From Pyrocephalus nanus (lineage: Eukaryota > Chordata > Aves > Passeriformes > Tyrannidae), in assembly GCA_038380795.1 (NCBI GenBank), contig CM076260.1:28802634-28866633 (forward strand): a stretch of DNA of 64,000 nt, given 5' to 3'. Numbering within the stretch: the first letter of the stretch is position 1; every line of letters begins with the position of its first letter. The notes below the pieces were generated by a model. The model did not search any database, was not told where the DNA came from, and was given only the letters and a program-made list of their open reading frames with translations. Positions 52,331-62,754 of the stretch are shown piece after piece. Both the position numbers and the translations under genes were made by a program.

Positions 52331-54644
52331 ATATAAATTGCAAAATTTCATAAATTAAGAAGAGATTTTAAGCATGGGCAGCTTAAGCTGCAGAGGGGGG
52401 CAGGGTGTGTGTTTAATGAGGACGCACTGGCACTGAAAGCTTGGCCATCATGGTGAAAACAAAACTCAGAATAGTAGATATCCACTAGAGAATTAATCTG
52501 ATGCTGACCAGGAAATGCTAAGCTTACAACTGAATTCTTTCTGTCTTCTAAATTATTAGAGCCAACAATTTAGTAAAGCACTAATTGGAGACATCTCTTG
52601 GTTATCTGGGATGAATTAAGCAAACCTGCCTTTCTTCTGAACCCTTGTTTTATGTATCGTGCCTGTTGTCAAATGAGTATTCAAGTAGGGGTTTGGTCCT
52701 TTCCTCCTAAATAGTTCAGGTTTTGCTGGTGATAGCCTTGAATTCTAGTGGATATTCTCATCCAAGAAAAGAAAGGTATGATTTATAATGCCTTCAGATG
52801 GGCACCCTGTGTTCAGAGGCAGGTTCATTGCCTGCAGATCTTCCTACTTCAAGTGATCAAAACGTTAGCTCAGTAGTCTAACAAGCAATGTTAGATCAGC
52901 AATTCTTTCTCTGACTTGGCTGGGTTTTAAAACAGAAAGCAACTGTAGATGCATTTAATGAGGAGAACAATCTGGTTAGTAAATACACCTAGAGGCTTGA
53001 GCTTTTGGCAGATCTTATCTGTCTAATTTCTCAATCTTGTTGGAGCTGAAGTGTAAAGAAAGCACTGGCTTCTTCTCCAGCTTCTGGAAAGGCACATGGA
53101 CAAATTGGTACATGCCTGGTGAATTGCTGTAAAAAGAGGGCCACCTGCAAGCATTTCCTCTGTATCGAATGTTTTGCAGAATATGGCTTTTAATCAGTCT
53201 CCACTTTTTAGGATTCAATGGCTGTTTTCAGATTATTAATCTCTGCATTTCTATGTCAGAGTAATTTACAATTCTTTCAGTTTTAATTTTCTCAATGTTA
53301 TCTGAAAGTTCTTCACCATGCCATTTTGTATGATTATGAAAAAGCAGTTCAACAGTAAAATACAGTAGAGATCTGTTGCTAGTCTGCTACAAAAAAAACT
53401 GATTAAAAATGTATATTGATTCCAATTTTATTTTGTTTCCTCTGTGTGTGGCTTTTCTATATCACATCTTCTATCTCCATGTCTAAGAATTTATTTCTTA
53501 TATCATCTTTCAATATCCTGCATAACTTAGTTCACATCTTTAGAGATCTCCGAATGATAGGTTTAGTTGTCATTTCCCTAGAGGTAAGTCATCTTTTCTT
53601 TGCTTCTATTTACTACTTCTGGGAAGCAATCATTCTACCTCTGCTCTTCATCTTCCCAAGCAATGTAATGTCCATAGAATATTTTTATCAATTCCCTGCT
53701 AATGATTTTTGTGTCTTTTTGACTCCTTACTGATCTCTTGTCCTCTGTCAAATCCTCTCTCCATCTTTTTAATAGTTTTTAGTGGATATCTAATCATCAG
53801 TAAACTTGATAAATAAACATATAAATGATCTCTCCCTCTCAGCTTTTCTTCTTTCTTCCTTTCCCTAACAGCTTCATCATCATTCCCACCTTCTGAGCTC
53901 AGTACCTTAATATTACCTTCAGTCTCACTCTCTTTGCTCTTGTTATCAGTGAGAATCATCAGCAGAGACACTTTTTCTAGTCACGTTGGTGACTGAAAAA
54001 TGCTTAGTTTTTACACCTTCCCTGCACAGTCAATCTAAAATGGTGTTGCAGGTGACCTTGCTTGCTTGCTTTCAACTTTGTCTGAAATACCAAATCATTC
54101 TATGTCCCGCACCATTCTCCATCTTCTGTCTTGCTTGATGCTGAGTCTTTTCCCTAAGAAGTTTTTTATGACAAGTCAGAGTTGCTGCTGGAGACCCTAG
54201 TTTTAGAAGCATGAACACACAGTGATACTAAGAAGAATGGAATAAATAAAGCTCCTTGAGAAACACAGAGTACACTTGATGTGGCTCTTGGTCTATTTGG
54301 CTGCTCATATTTTCATCTTCTTCAAAATAATGCCCAGAAGATGGAGTTTTCTTCTAGTTAATTAAGTACAGCTTCCTACCATGTGTTTAAAGCATTTTTC
54401 TAAATAATCACATATTTCAGGAAGCATTCTATTTATCATGAGAATATATTTTCTTCTGACAGCTCATAAAAAAATTGTTTACAGTTTCAATAGTTCAACT
54501 GGGTTTTCTTCAAACTTGTGACTCAGATTAGCAAATTGATTTTGTTTTTTATGTTTCAGATTGAGCAGCTTCAAACAGTCATATTAAATACATAGTGTAC
54601 ATTACTAGTTAGTATATAGTAACAATTATTAAAAATTATAAAAA

Positions 54645-55076
54645 TGCTGCCCGAGGGGTGGACTCATGCCGGAGAGGTCCATCCAGGACTGTCTCCCGTG
54701 GGAGGGACTTCTCTCCTGAGAAGCAGTAGAAACAACAACTGATTGCAACCACCATTCTGTCCCCCTGCACTGCTAGGGAGTGAGGAGGGAGAACATGGAA
54801 GGAAGGAGGGGTGGGGGAAAGGTATTTTATTTCTCACTCTTTGGCTCTTATCCTGTTAATAATAAATTTAAGTATTATCCCCACTCTGAGTCTGTTTTGC
54901 CCATGAAGGTAATCAGCAAATGACCTCTCCCAGCTCTTATCTCTACTCATGAATCCTTAGCTGGTTTTGTTTGTTTGTTTGTTTTTTTCCCCTCTCTCCT
55001 CTGTCTAGTTACAGAGGGAGAGTGAGAGGAAGACTTCAGTGGGTACCTGGAATCTGGCCAGGATCAACCTGCTACA
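54645..55076 (+). mobile_element. ERVL-like solo LTR, sense, probably diverged or 5'-truncated
   Basis: About 430 bp of GC-richer sequence with sharp borders in AT-rich intron. It starts TGCTGCCCGAGG and ends CAACCTGCTACA, fitting TG...CA termini. It has the layout of an avian ERVL-type LTR: a purine-rich U3 with GGAAGGAGGGGTGGGGGAAA, TTTTATTTCTCACTCTTTGG, a poly(A) signal AATAAA at 54861-54866, then GAGTCTGTTTTGCCCATGAA and GGTACCTGGAATCTGGCCAG near the end. No internal retroviral genes flank it, so it is a solo LTR. CTGCCC occurs at 54647-54652 and at 55078-55083, which leaves the true left border and any target duplication ambiguous. Confidence 0.78.
54861..54866 (+). promoter_or_regulatory. 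LTR poly(A) signal AATAAA, sense to ADGRB3
   Basis: A canonical hexamer in the R region of the LTR, followed within about 30 bases by TG/GT-rich sequence (GAGTCTGTTTTG). This is the expected polyadenylation layout of an LTR. Confidence 0.65.
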
Positions 55077-56299
55077 TCTGCCCATGGAGCAATTGGTTCT
55101 AATTTAAGAAGTTGTCATTACTATGTTGATAGTCATAGGAATTAGAAGTTCTGTTAAGATATAATTTTGTAGGAGCATTTTTATGACTGTAGTTTGATGT
55201 TGGTTCACTGCAAGATTTCAGGACTATTATTTATAGAAGGAAAATTGCCCTGTTTTTCTTATGCTCACATAAGAGGATGCCAATTCACCACAGTCCTTCT
55301 GTTATACATAATCTTGTAGGTAGTAAAAGGTGGGTTTATCTTTGTACAGAGGAAAGGATTTTAGAGCAGATCATCAAACATGCTTACATACAGAGTTCTG
55401 TAGCAAATCCAGAGATCCACAAATCAATCCCCTTTAAATGGGGCTTTCACCATCTGTGTTTCTTGCAGGTTGTCTTTAAAATTATGGGGTTTAAGTGGAT
55501 AGAGCGAATATGGTATGAATATCATCTTCAGTATGTCCATCTGGCTCTTTGTTGATGGTCCAGGCAAGACTTTGTTGCCCATGTATCCAATATGGGTTGA
55601 CTTAAATAAGCTTATTTATTCTATAAAAAGCAAGGGTTCTACATTTTGGGTCAAAAGAATAAAATGTATAAATATTGTTCTAATTGAGTCTTCTTAACAG
55701 AGATATTTGAAGAGATACCCAGTATTCTGAATTTTAACACAAAAATCCTTGAAGATTCTTTGTTCAGAACATGTGTGACAAAGGCAGTTCTATTTTACCC
55801 AGAAATAAATTTAGCAGGAGCTGTCCCAGAAGGGCAGTATACAATCCACTGTCTCAGTAATCAAAACCTCTTATGTGATGTACTCAAGTTTACTAAATGC
55901 TGGAATAATATATACCTAGTATTCTGCCAGTGGACGAATCAAAATAGGATAGGAAAAGAGTAAATGATGCTAATATACACGGTCATTGTCTGTTGTCTGT
56001 AACTGAAATGCAATCAAGTTCAGAGTTCTGCTTTCTTGCTCTAATAAGGATGGTTAAGCAGAAGTTGACACCTTATGCTGAAGATCTGTATGAGGTTTTC
56101 CAATTCAATCAAAATACTGATGTCTTTTAAAAATAATTAATTCCCATTCATCTGTGTCTTAATTTGTTGCAAATTAGAGATCAACATAGTTACTGTGCTA
56201 TAAAGCATAACAAACCCAGAATGTTATCACTTAAGAGGAAGGAGAGTCAGAACTGGTATTGCAACTGAGGGTAGACCTCAGTAGCAACCTGTAGACCAG

Positions 56300-56573
56300 G
56301 TCTACAACTTCCTCCCTAAGGGGAAGTGAAGGGGCCATGCACCAAACTCATCTCTCTGGTGACCAGTGACAAGAGCGGAGGAAGTGGCATGAAGCTGTAT
56401 GGGTGGGGTTTAGGTTGATTTAGGAAAAGGTTCTTCACCCAGAGAGTGGTTTGGCACTGGAATGGGCTTCATAGCATCAGAGTTCAGCAAGTATTTGGAC
56501 AATGCTTTCAGACACATGGTGTGACTCTTGGGGCTGTCCTGTGCAGGGCCAAGAGTTGGACTAGATGATTTAC
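56300..56573 (+). mobile_element. CR1-family 3' fragment, sense, missing its final tail
   Basis: The sequence CTTCCTCCCTAAGGGGAAG, then GGTGACCAGTGACAAGAGCG, GGTTCTTCACCCAGAGAGTG and GTTGGACTAGATGAT is the 3' part of a CR1 copy. The last few dozen bases and the octamer tail are absent. A different CR1 region starts at about 56574, so this copy was interrupted or recombined there. Confidence 0.82.
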
Positions 56574-57785
56574 CGTGGGAACTACTGACCTATCAGCCTC
56601 ACCTCTGTGTTTGGGAAGATTGTGGAACAGATCCTCCTAGAAACTGTGTTAGGGCATGTGGAGGACAGAGAGGTGATTTGAGACAGCCAGCACAACTTCA
56701 CCAAGCTAAAGTCCCTCCTGACCAATCTAGTGTCCTTCTCCAATGGAATGACTACATCAATGGATAAGGGAAGGGCTGCAAATGTCATTTATCTGGGCTT
56801 GTGTAAAGCCTTTGAAATGGTCCCCTAGTACATCCTTTTCTCTAAGTTGAAGAGAGATGGATTAAATGAGTGGATTGATAGATGGATAAGAAGGTGGTTG
56901 GACCATCACACCAAGAGGGTAGTGGTCAATGGCTCAGAGTCCCAATGAACGTCAGTGACAAGCAGTGTCCCTCAGGGGTTGCTACTGGGACCATTGTTAT
57001 TCAATATTGTCATGATGTAGATAAGAGTGATCAAGTGCACCCTCAGCAAATTTGCAGATGACACCAAGCTGAGTGGTGCACTTGACACATCTGAAGGATG
57101 GGATGTCACCTAGAAGGACCTGGACAAGCTCAACAAGTGGGTCCGTGGGAATCTCATGCAGTTTAAAAAGACTTAAGTGCAAGGTGATACACCCGGGTCA
57201 GGATAAACCCCAGTATCAATACAGGCTGGGGCATAAACAGATCAAGAGCACCCCTGCTGAGAAGGACTTGGATCTGCTTCTGGATGAGAGGCTGGAACTG
57301 AGCCAGCAATGTGCACTTGCAGCCCAGAAAGCCAATTTTATCCTGGGCTGCATCAAAAGCAGTGTGGTTAGCAGGTTGAGGGAGATGATTCTGCCCCTCT
57401 GCTCTACTGAGACCCTGCCTGGAGTGCTGCACCCATCTCTGGGATCCCCAGCACAGGAAGAACATCGACCTGTTGGAGTGAGTCCAGAGGAGGCCACCAT
57501 GTTTAGAGGGATGGAACACCTCTTCTATGAGGAAAGGCGGACAGAATTGGGCTTGTTCAGCCTGTAGAAGAGAAGGCCTTGGAGTGACCTAATTGCAGCC
57601 TTCCAGTACCTGAAGAGAACCTACAAGAAAGAGGGAGAGACTTTCTACAAGAGCATGTAGAAACAGGATAAGGGGGAATGGCTTCAAAATGAAAGATTAG
57701 ATAGATTAGATTAGATATTAGGAAAAAATTCTTTACTATGAGGATGGTGAGGCACTGGCACAGGTTGCCCAGAGAAGCCAGGTTG
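56574..57785 (+). mobile_element. CR1 LINE, RT and C-terminal region, sense, lacking its 3' end
   Basis: It starts abruptly at GTGGGAACTACTGACCTATC, the CR1 RT block encoding a NYRPVS-like segment, and runs through RT to the ORF2 C-terminus. The catalytic motif FADDTK is intact at about 57049-57066. The longest open piece (57073-57567) shows CKVIHPGQDK, STPAEKDLDLLLDERLELSQ and LAAQKANFILGCIKSSVVSR. The sequence stops near 57785 at CAGGTTGCCCAGAGAAGCC, before the 3' UTR. It then meets an inverted CR1 piece. It is a broken, non-coding copy. Confidence 0.9.
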
Positions 57786-57789
57786 GATG

Positions 57790-58388
57790 GGAAGTTGTAA
57801 CCACAATGAGGTCTCCCTTCAGCCTCCTCCAGCTGAATAGACCAAGTGACCTCAGCTGCTCCTCATACGCCTTCCCCTCAAGGCCCTCTACCATCTTCAT
57901 TGCCCTCCTTTGGACACTCTCTATGAACTTAATATCTTTCTTACATTGTGGTTCCTGAAACTGTAAGGTGAGATCACAACAATGCAGAGCAGAGCAGGGC
58001 TTTTCTCTCCCTGGGGGCAAACCTGACGATGCTTTGCCTGATGGCTTCCAGAACACAGTTGGCCCTCCTGGCTGCCAGGGCAATGCTGACTCATAATTCA
58101 ACTTGCCATCAACCAGGACCCTTTCCACAGCACTTCTGTCCAGCTTCTCACTTCCTGGTCTATGAACATAATCAGATGCAGAATTGAGCACTTCCCTTGC
58201 TGAACATCTTATGATTGGCGATTTCCCATCTCTTCAACTTGTTGAGGTCTCTCTGCAGGACCTCTCTGCTCTTGAGGGAGTCAACAGCTCCTCCCAGTTT
58301 TGTGTCATCTGCAAAATTCCTTAATATTCCTTTGAGTCCCACATCCAAGTAATTTATGAAGATGCTGAAGAGAACTGTGCTGAAAATG
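57790..58388 (-). mobile_element. CR1 LINE internal fragment, antisense, joined tail-to-tail
   Basis: The + strand reads AATGAGGTCTCCCTTCAGCC, then CAGCTGCTCCTCATACGCCT and CTCTGCAGGACCTCTCTGCT, the reverse complement of the CR1 RT to C-terminal region. The - strand frame within 57736-58191 encodes [20 protein letters not shown] and [14 protein letters not shown]. It lacks the CR1 3' end at its left border, just as the neighbouring + copy does. The two make an inverted pair with an almost zero-length centre. Confidence 0.9.
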
Positions 58389-59787
58389 TATTCCTCAATA
58401 ATTTAGTTTTTTTCACAATGCCTGAAATATCATAGGAATTGCCATTATACAAATAAATAAAAAAGAGAATTTTCCATACTGGAAGAGTTTTGGTTGTGTC
58501 TACAGCAGTGTATGTGTAAGAGTGGCTACTTGTCATTATGATGCCTTCAGCATAAAAAGTCCGTGAAAATGTAATCAGATTAGAACAGAATAAGGAATTA
58601 CAGCAATAACTCTAATATTTTTTATCTGAGGCAGTTACACATGCAGTATATTTTGTATATGGTATATAAAAAAATTTTTAGAGTTCCGTAATTTAACATG
58701 ACATGTAAAGATTTTTTCAGCTTCTGCTAAGATCGTTTTCATTTTAGTTTTTCTTTTCGTTCTGTTTTTTCGTCTCCCCCCCCACTTTACATTCCTATTG
58801 TTATTAATATTCTCTTTGACTGTTTTTCCCAGTATTATACAACTTGAATGCATGTATAAACAAGCCAAACTATAGTTCCCTTCACAAGTAAGTGAAATTG
58901 TTTGCCAGTGTTCCATGTCACAAATCCAGGACATAATATTTTGGTATGGTAATTTAAAATTAAAAAAAACCCTATGAGAAACTTTTGCTTTATCAAATGA
59001 GAAGACATAGTGCTTGTGTGGCAATGGCAGAACTGAATCATTTGGGTTCCAGTATTTGAAGCATTGTTTTCTACTACAATAAAAAAAATACAGTGAAGTA
59101 CAAACTGAATGACATCATATTATCTATGTATAAGAAACTCACATTTGAGTTTTTAATGTATGAATGACCCAGAACATAAATTATATACATTTTCCTCTAA
59201 AAGGCCTGTTGACTTTCATGCTCAAAATAAGTGATTATTTTATGTTGCAGATGAAAACTAAGTTAGAGAGCCTCACTTCCCAATGAAAATACTGCTGATC
59301 ATGTTCCAAAGTTTCACTGAAATAAGTTGTAGACTAATATTGAATAAGAATATTAGCTTTCCTAAAATATAAAAATATAAATATATAAAATGCAGTTCAC
59401 AGTGACACTGAAGAGGTGGGAATTATTTCATGAATCCACATGGTCATGTTGATGGACAGAAATAGTTTTCTCCAGTCAAATTCCATTAAATTATCTTATG
59501 CCTTAAAGCATCAGTGCCCCATTAGGCACATCCTCATGGAATCATTTGACAAAGTGGCTAAAGAAGGACCTGATAATCTATGTGGATCTGTAGGAGGCAA
59601 ACTTTGAAAGACATTAAACAAACATTTTGGCAAATCTGTCTCAGTTACTGGTTTATGCAGCATAATCTGTCTGTGAAAAATCTCCGGGATGTTAAGGTTG
59701 CATCTTATGTTAAATTAAATACAGACACTTTTGTTTGATTGTCAGCAGAAAAAAAGTCCGCTTGTCTGAACCATAAATGGGAATATA

Positions 59788-59871
59788 TAGAACCATAGAA
59801 GCATTTAGGTTAGAAAAGAGCTTCAAGATCACTGAGTCTAACCATGAACCTGACACTGCCCACCATAAGTC
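59788..59871 (-). mobile_element. CR1 LINE 3' end, short, antisense
   Basis: ATAGAACCATAGAAGCATTT, then AGGTTAGAAAAGAGCTTCAA, GATCACTGAGTCTAACCATG and ACACTGCCCACC is the reverse complement of a CR1 3' terminus. Only about 85 bases remain. Confidence 0.85.
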
Positions 59872-60376
59872 AAATGTTTAGGCTTAAGTTCTGGTTTTGT
59901 TATTTACCACCTAAATACTAGCAAGTATTTTGAAATTTTTGGTTCTAAGTAGTGTTTAGGTACCATGATAAATGGCCCTATTTAAAATACAGAGAAAGAC
60001 AGAGTACAGAGAGTATTATCCTAGACCCTCACCATTTATCCCGTCCTAAAGTGGTTTTCTGTATTGCAGAGTGAATTTCATTGAATAACATTGATTTCCT
60101 ATTTCAATAAAGGGAACTGTCATCCAAAAGGTAGATGAAATATTAAGGCTCTACTAGCTAATTAGATACATAGATAGGTAGATGCACAGATAAATACTGT
60201 GCAAATAAAAAACCCAACAATATTTTCTTTTATGGGTTGTATTTAATTTTGAAAACTAAATAACTGTTGGTTTAATTTTATTTATGTGAAAAATAAAACA
60301 AAATTCTTTTTAAATTTTAAGAACTATGGGGGAAAAAATCCATTTTTACAGTGCTAATATATTCTGTATAACCATT

Positions 60377-60400
60377 GATTGCATGTGAAAACATGCAATC
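60377..60400. repeat. perfect 10-bp hairpin with 4-base GAAA loop
   Basis: GATTGCATGT (60377-60386) and ACATGCAATC (60391-60400) are exact reverse complements around GAAA. Confidence 0.9.
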
Positions 60401-61784
60401 TATTTTATGCCCTAGTAATTCTGAAACACCTGAACTCTATTCCCTCCACACACCGCCTGAAAATCCACAAGACTAAGCATCCCTTTAGGGCTGGGAATGT
60501 ATTTGCCAATTGCAGCCTAGAGGGGATTGTAACTAGCATTATAAAACATTGATGATAGTTTTATAATGAAAAGTCTGAAACAACCTCAAGTACCACCTTG
60601 TTAATGTGATTCTATAATACATAACAGTCTAATTTGAAAATAAGAGTGGGTTCTCAAGGAATACATTTGTGAAGTTAATATTGTTGCCTTCTTAATTTTC
60701 CTCTTCTCTTGGACTGGAATTACAGTTTTCTTTCAGGTAAAATCCACTGATGAGACACCTAATGGTTTTCTACTTTAATTTTACTGTTCTGGTTGTTTTA
60801 CAGTTGTCCCCCATTGTCTTTATGTTAAACCCCCTTGCAGAATCCTTGCAGTGAAATCGTTATGCAGATCGAAATATAGTCCTGATGTCCAAACTCTTCC
60901 AACTACGTTAGCCTCTTCATAAATTGATCAGGAAGTGCATTGGACAGGAAATGGCTTTTAACATGGCTTATGTTAAGAATGGAGCTAGTGCTCCATTGTC
61001 CTGTTTGCTCCATAGTGCTCCAGATGTGTTGTTTGTCATCTCTCTGAGTATAAGTAAACACTTGCAGCCCTGTCAGTTCCTTAAAAGTAGTTTGAGTCTT
61101 ACTAGACACGAACACTGTTGCCATGGAGCTGGAGGTTTCACAGCAAAGCTGAAACTGATTTCCAGATAATAGCTGAGTTAGGAAATGGGGAGCAAATGAA
61201 AATGAGCAAACAAAATTCTAAACTGGAAGTTGGGGTTTTTGATAGAAAAAAATATAATTAAGAAGTCAGAATGGAGATTATTCTTTCAAGGAAAAGAAAT
61301 CAACTGTTATACTGCATTAATTTCATTTGTGTGCAAACAATGTATTTCTCTTGAAATTGTGCCTGTATAGAGAACAAAAGTTCTGTAATTGCTTCATTAG
61401 CCTGCACCCAGCAGTTATGTTTCCCAAAGCAACTTGCAGCATCCTCTTCCTTTTATTGTCACATTTGATCATTTTAGAATTTGCTCTGAAGACACGACAA
61501 TGTCCTTATGTATGAATTCAGGGTGTAAGCCAGTACATTCAATAATCCCTGTTAAGAAACTTAATCAGAATCTAGCTGACAAATGATACAATCAATACCA
61601 CACAACTAATCCATAGTAGAGCTGCATAATAAACAGAAGATTACGCTTTCTGTGCTAGTTAATGTCCTTTGAATTCCTGCTTTACTTGAAATAAAAACTT
61701 TTGTTATTCTTGTACTGTTGACATTGTATGATGTTTTAACACATGAAACCCAATTGTATTTCATTTTATGATTTCTCTTACTAG

Positions 61785-61931
61785 TGGCTAGCATTCAGAA
61801 GCTTCCTGCTGCATCTGTTTTAACCGACATCAATTTCCCCATGAAAGGAAGAAAAGGAATGGTTGATTGGGCACGAAACTCAGAAGACAGGGTGGTCATT
61901 CCAAAAAATATCTTCACTCCTATGTCAACAG
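61785..61931 (+). CDS. ADGRB3: ADGRB3 exon 7 of window: junction of GAIN subdomains A and B
   Basis: This 147-nt exon is phase 1 at both ends and covers window residues 250-297. After the split valine it reads [20 protein letters not shown], then [20 protein letters not shown], then NIFTPMST. It leads into the beta-rich GAIN B subdomain that carries the GPS further on. The acceptor is TTTCTCTTACTAG and the donor CAG/GTAAAG. Compared with remembered mammalian ADGRB3, N replaces S in PKSIF, M replaces V in FTPV, and the run SSKELD appears here as STELD across the junction, one codon shorter. The exon is followed in frame by intron sequence that stays open until about 62080, which is read-through and not coding. 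Confidence 0.96.
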
Positions 61932-62678
61932 GTAAAGAAGCATATCAGCATGTTTATTTTTTTGTTAGCTTTAGCAAGGAAACTAAGAATCTTTGTCTCA
62001 TAGGAACCATTGTAGGATATAGGAGTGGTTATTTTATTAGTCTTCAAAAGGAATCCATAGTTTATCCTAGGGAGAAATGATGGGGCATTACTTCAGCACA
62101 TTGAACAAAAAGTGCTACAGAAATCCTGGAGATTATTTTCTACACCAAAGAGACAGTGCTTTGCTTAGATATTGTGCACAGGATTTGATCTGTGGTGGTA
62201 TGAGGTGAGCTGAAGCGCAGCTCTGCTGAACTCCTTTAAGCTTTTTCACTCCAGCAGACTGAATCATTCCAATCCAACTCTTACCAAAGGATGCTCATCA
62301 GGCACATTACTCTTACTTCAGGTACAATTTACAAATACCTTGCAGTGCAGATCTCTGACATCAAAGAATTTACTCACTAGCCATTAAACTATAAAGACAA
62401 TCTTTGAGAATACATAATTATAAAGGTAAATGAACTAGCATGGATGTCACTGTACAATGATGGATTTTTTGAAAATGTGATTTTCAATGGTTTAAATCTT
62501 TTGATATGTTCCTGGCAATGCTACATCTTTATGACAGACTTCCAGGATATAATTCAAAATTATGATGGTTGTTTAAAATAAAGCACATATTACAGAGATA
62601 AATGATATTCACAGTTCTCTATAATGATGAAAGCTTGGGAAAGAGAGTTTTAAAATCTTTTTTCCTTACTCTTTTCAG
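61932..62678 (+). other. ADGRB3: ADGRB3 intron (747 bp)
   Basis: This phase-1 intron runs from GTAAAG to TTCCTTACTCTTTTCAG. It is unique AT-rich sequence with no element seen. The frame of exon 7 continues open for about 150 bases into it. Confidence 0.9.
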
Positions 62679-62754
62679 AATTAGATGAATCAACTGTATT
62701 TGTACTTGGAGCAGTGCTATACAAAAATTTAGAACTCATTTTGCCCACTTTGAG
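62679..62754 (+). CDS. ADGRB3: ADGRB3 exon 8 of window: start of GAIN subdomain B
   Basis: This 76-nt exon enters in phase 1 and leaves in phase 2, covering window residues 299-322 plus two bases (AG) of the next, probably arginine, codon. It completes a glutamate codon, then reads [20 protein letters not shown], then LPTL, a beta-strand-rich segment of GAIN B. The acceptor is strong (CTTACTCTTTTCAG) and the donor GAG/GTAAGA. E replaces D at NLDLIL compared with remembered mammalian sequence. The next exon, which should begin by completing the arginine, is not found before the window ends. Confidence 0.95.

Larger units (their letters stand above)
34186..61784 (+). other. ADGRB3: ADGRB3 intron (27.6 kb), repeat-rich
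   Basis: This phase-1 intron starts GTAAGA and ends ATTTCTCTTACTAG. It holds antisense CR1s at 36438-37655 and 47678-49070, an ERVL-like LTR at 54645-55076, a compound CR1 cluster at 56300-58388 and a CR1 tail at 59788-59871. There are low-complexity tracts at 38556-38609, 38856-38962, 44066-44196 and 45163-45210, and a repeat-like block near 51840-52330. No exon-like reading frame matching ADGRB3 was found inside it. Stretches 39.0-44.0, 45.3-47.6, 49.1-51.8 and 52.4-54.6 kb show nothing I can name. Confidence 0.87.

Noticed and set aside
53416..53733. 105-codon hydrophobic + strand frame that looks like a membrane protein
   Set aside because: The hydrophobicity follows from T-rich sequence (TTT, CTT, ATT codons). 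There is no recognisable motif.
61931..62080. Extension of exon 7 into the following intron as coding sequence
   Set aside because: The frame stays open for about 150 bases, but a good donor lies at 61932 and exon 8 joins in phase, so this is ordinary intron read-through.
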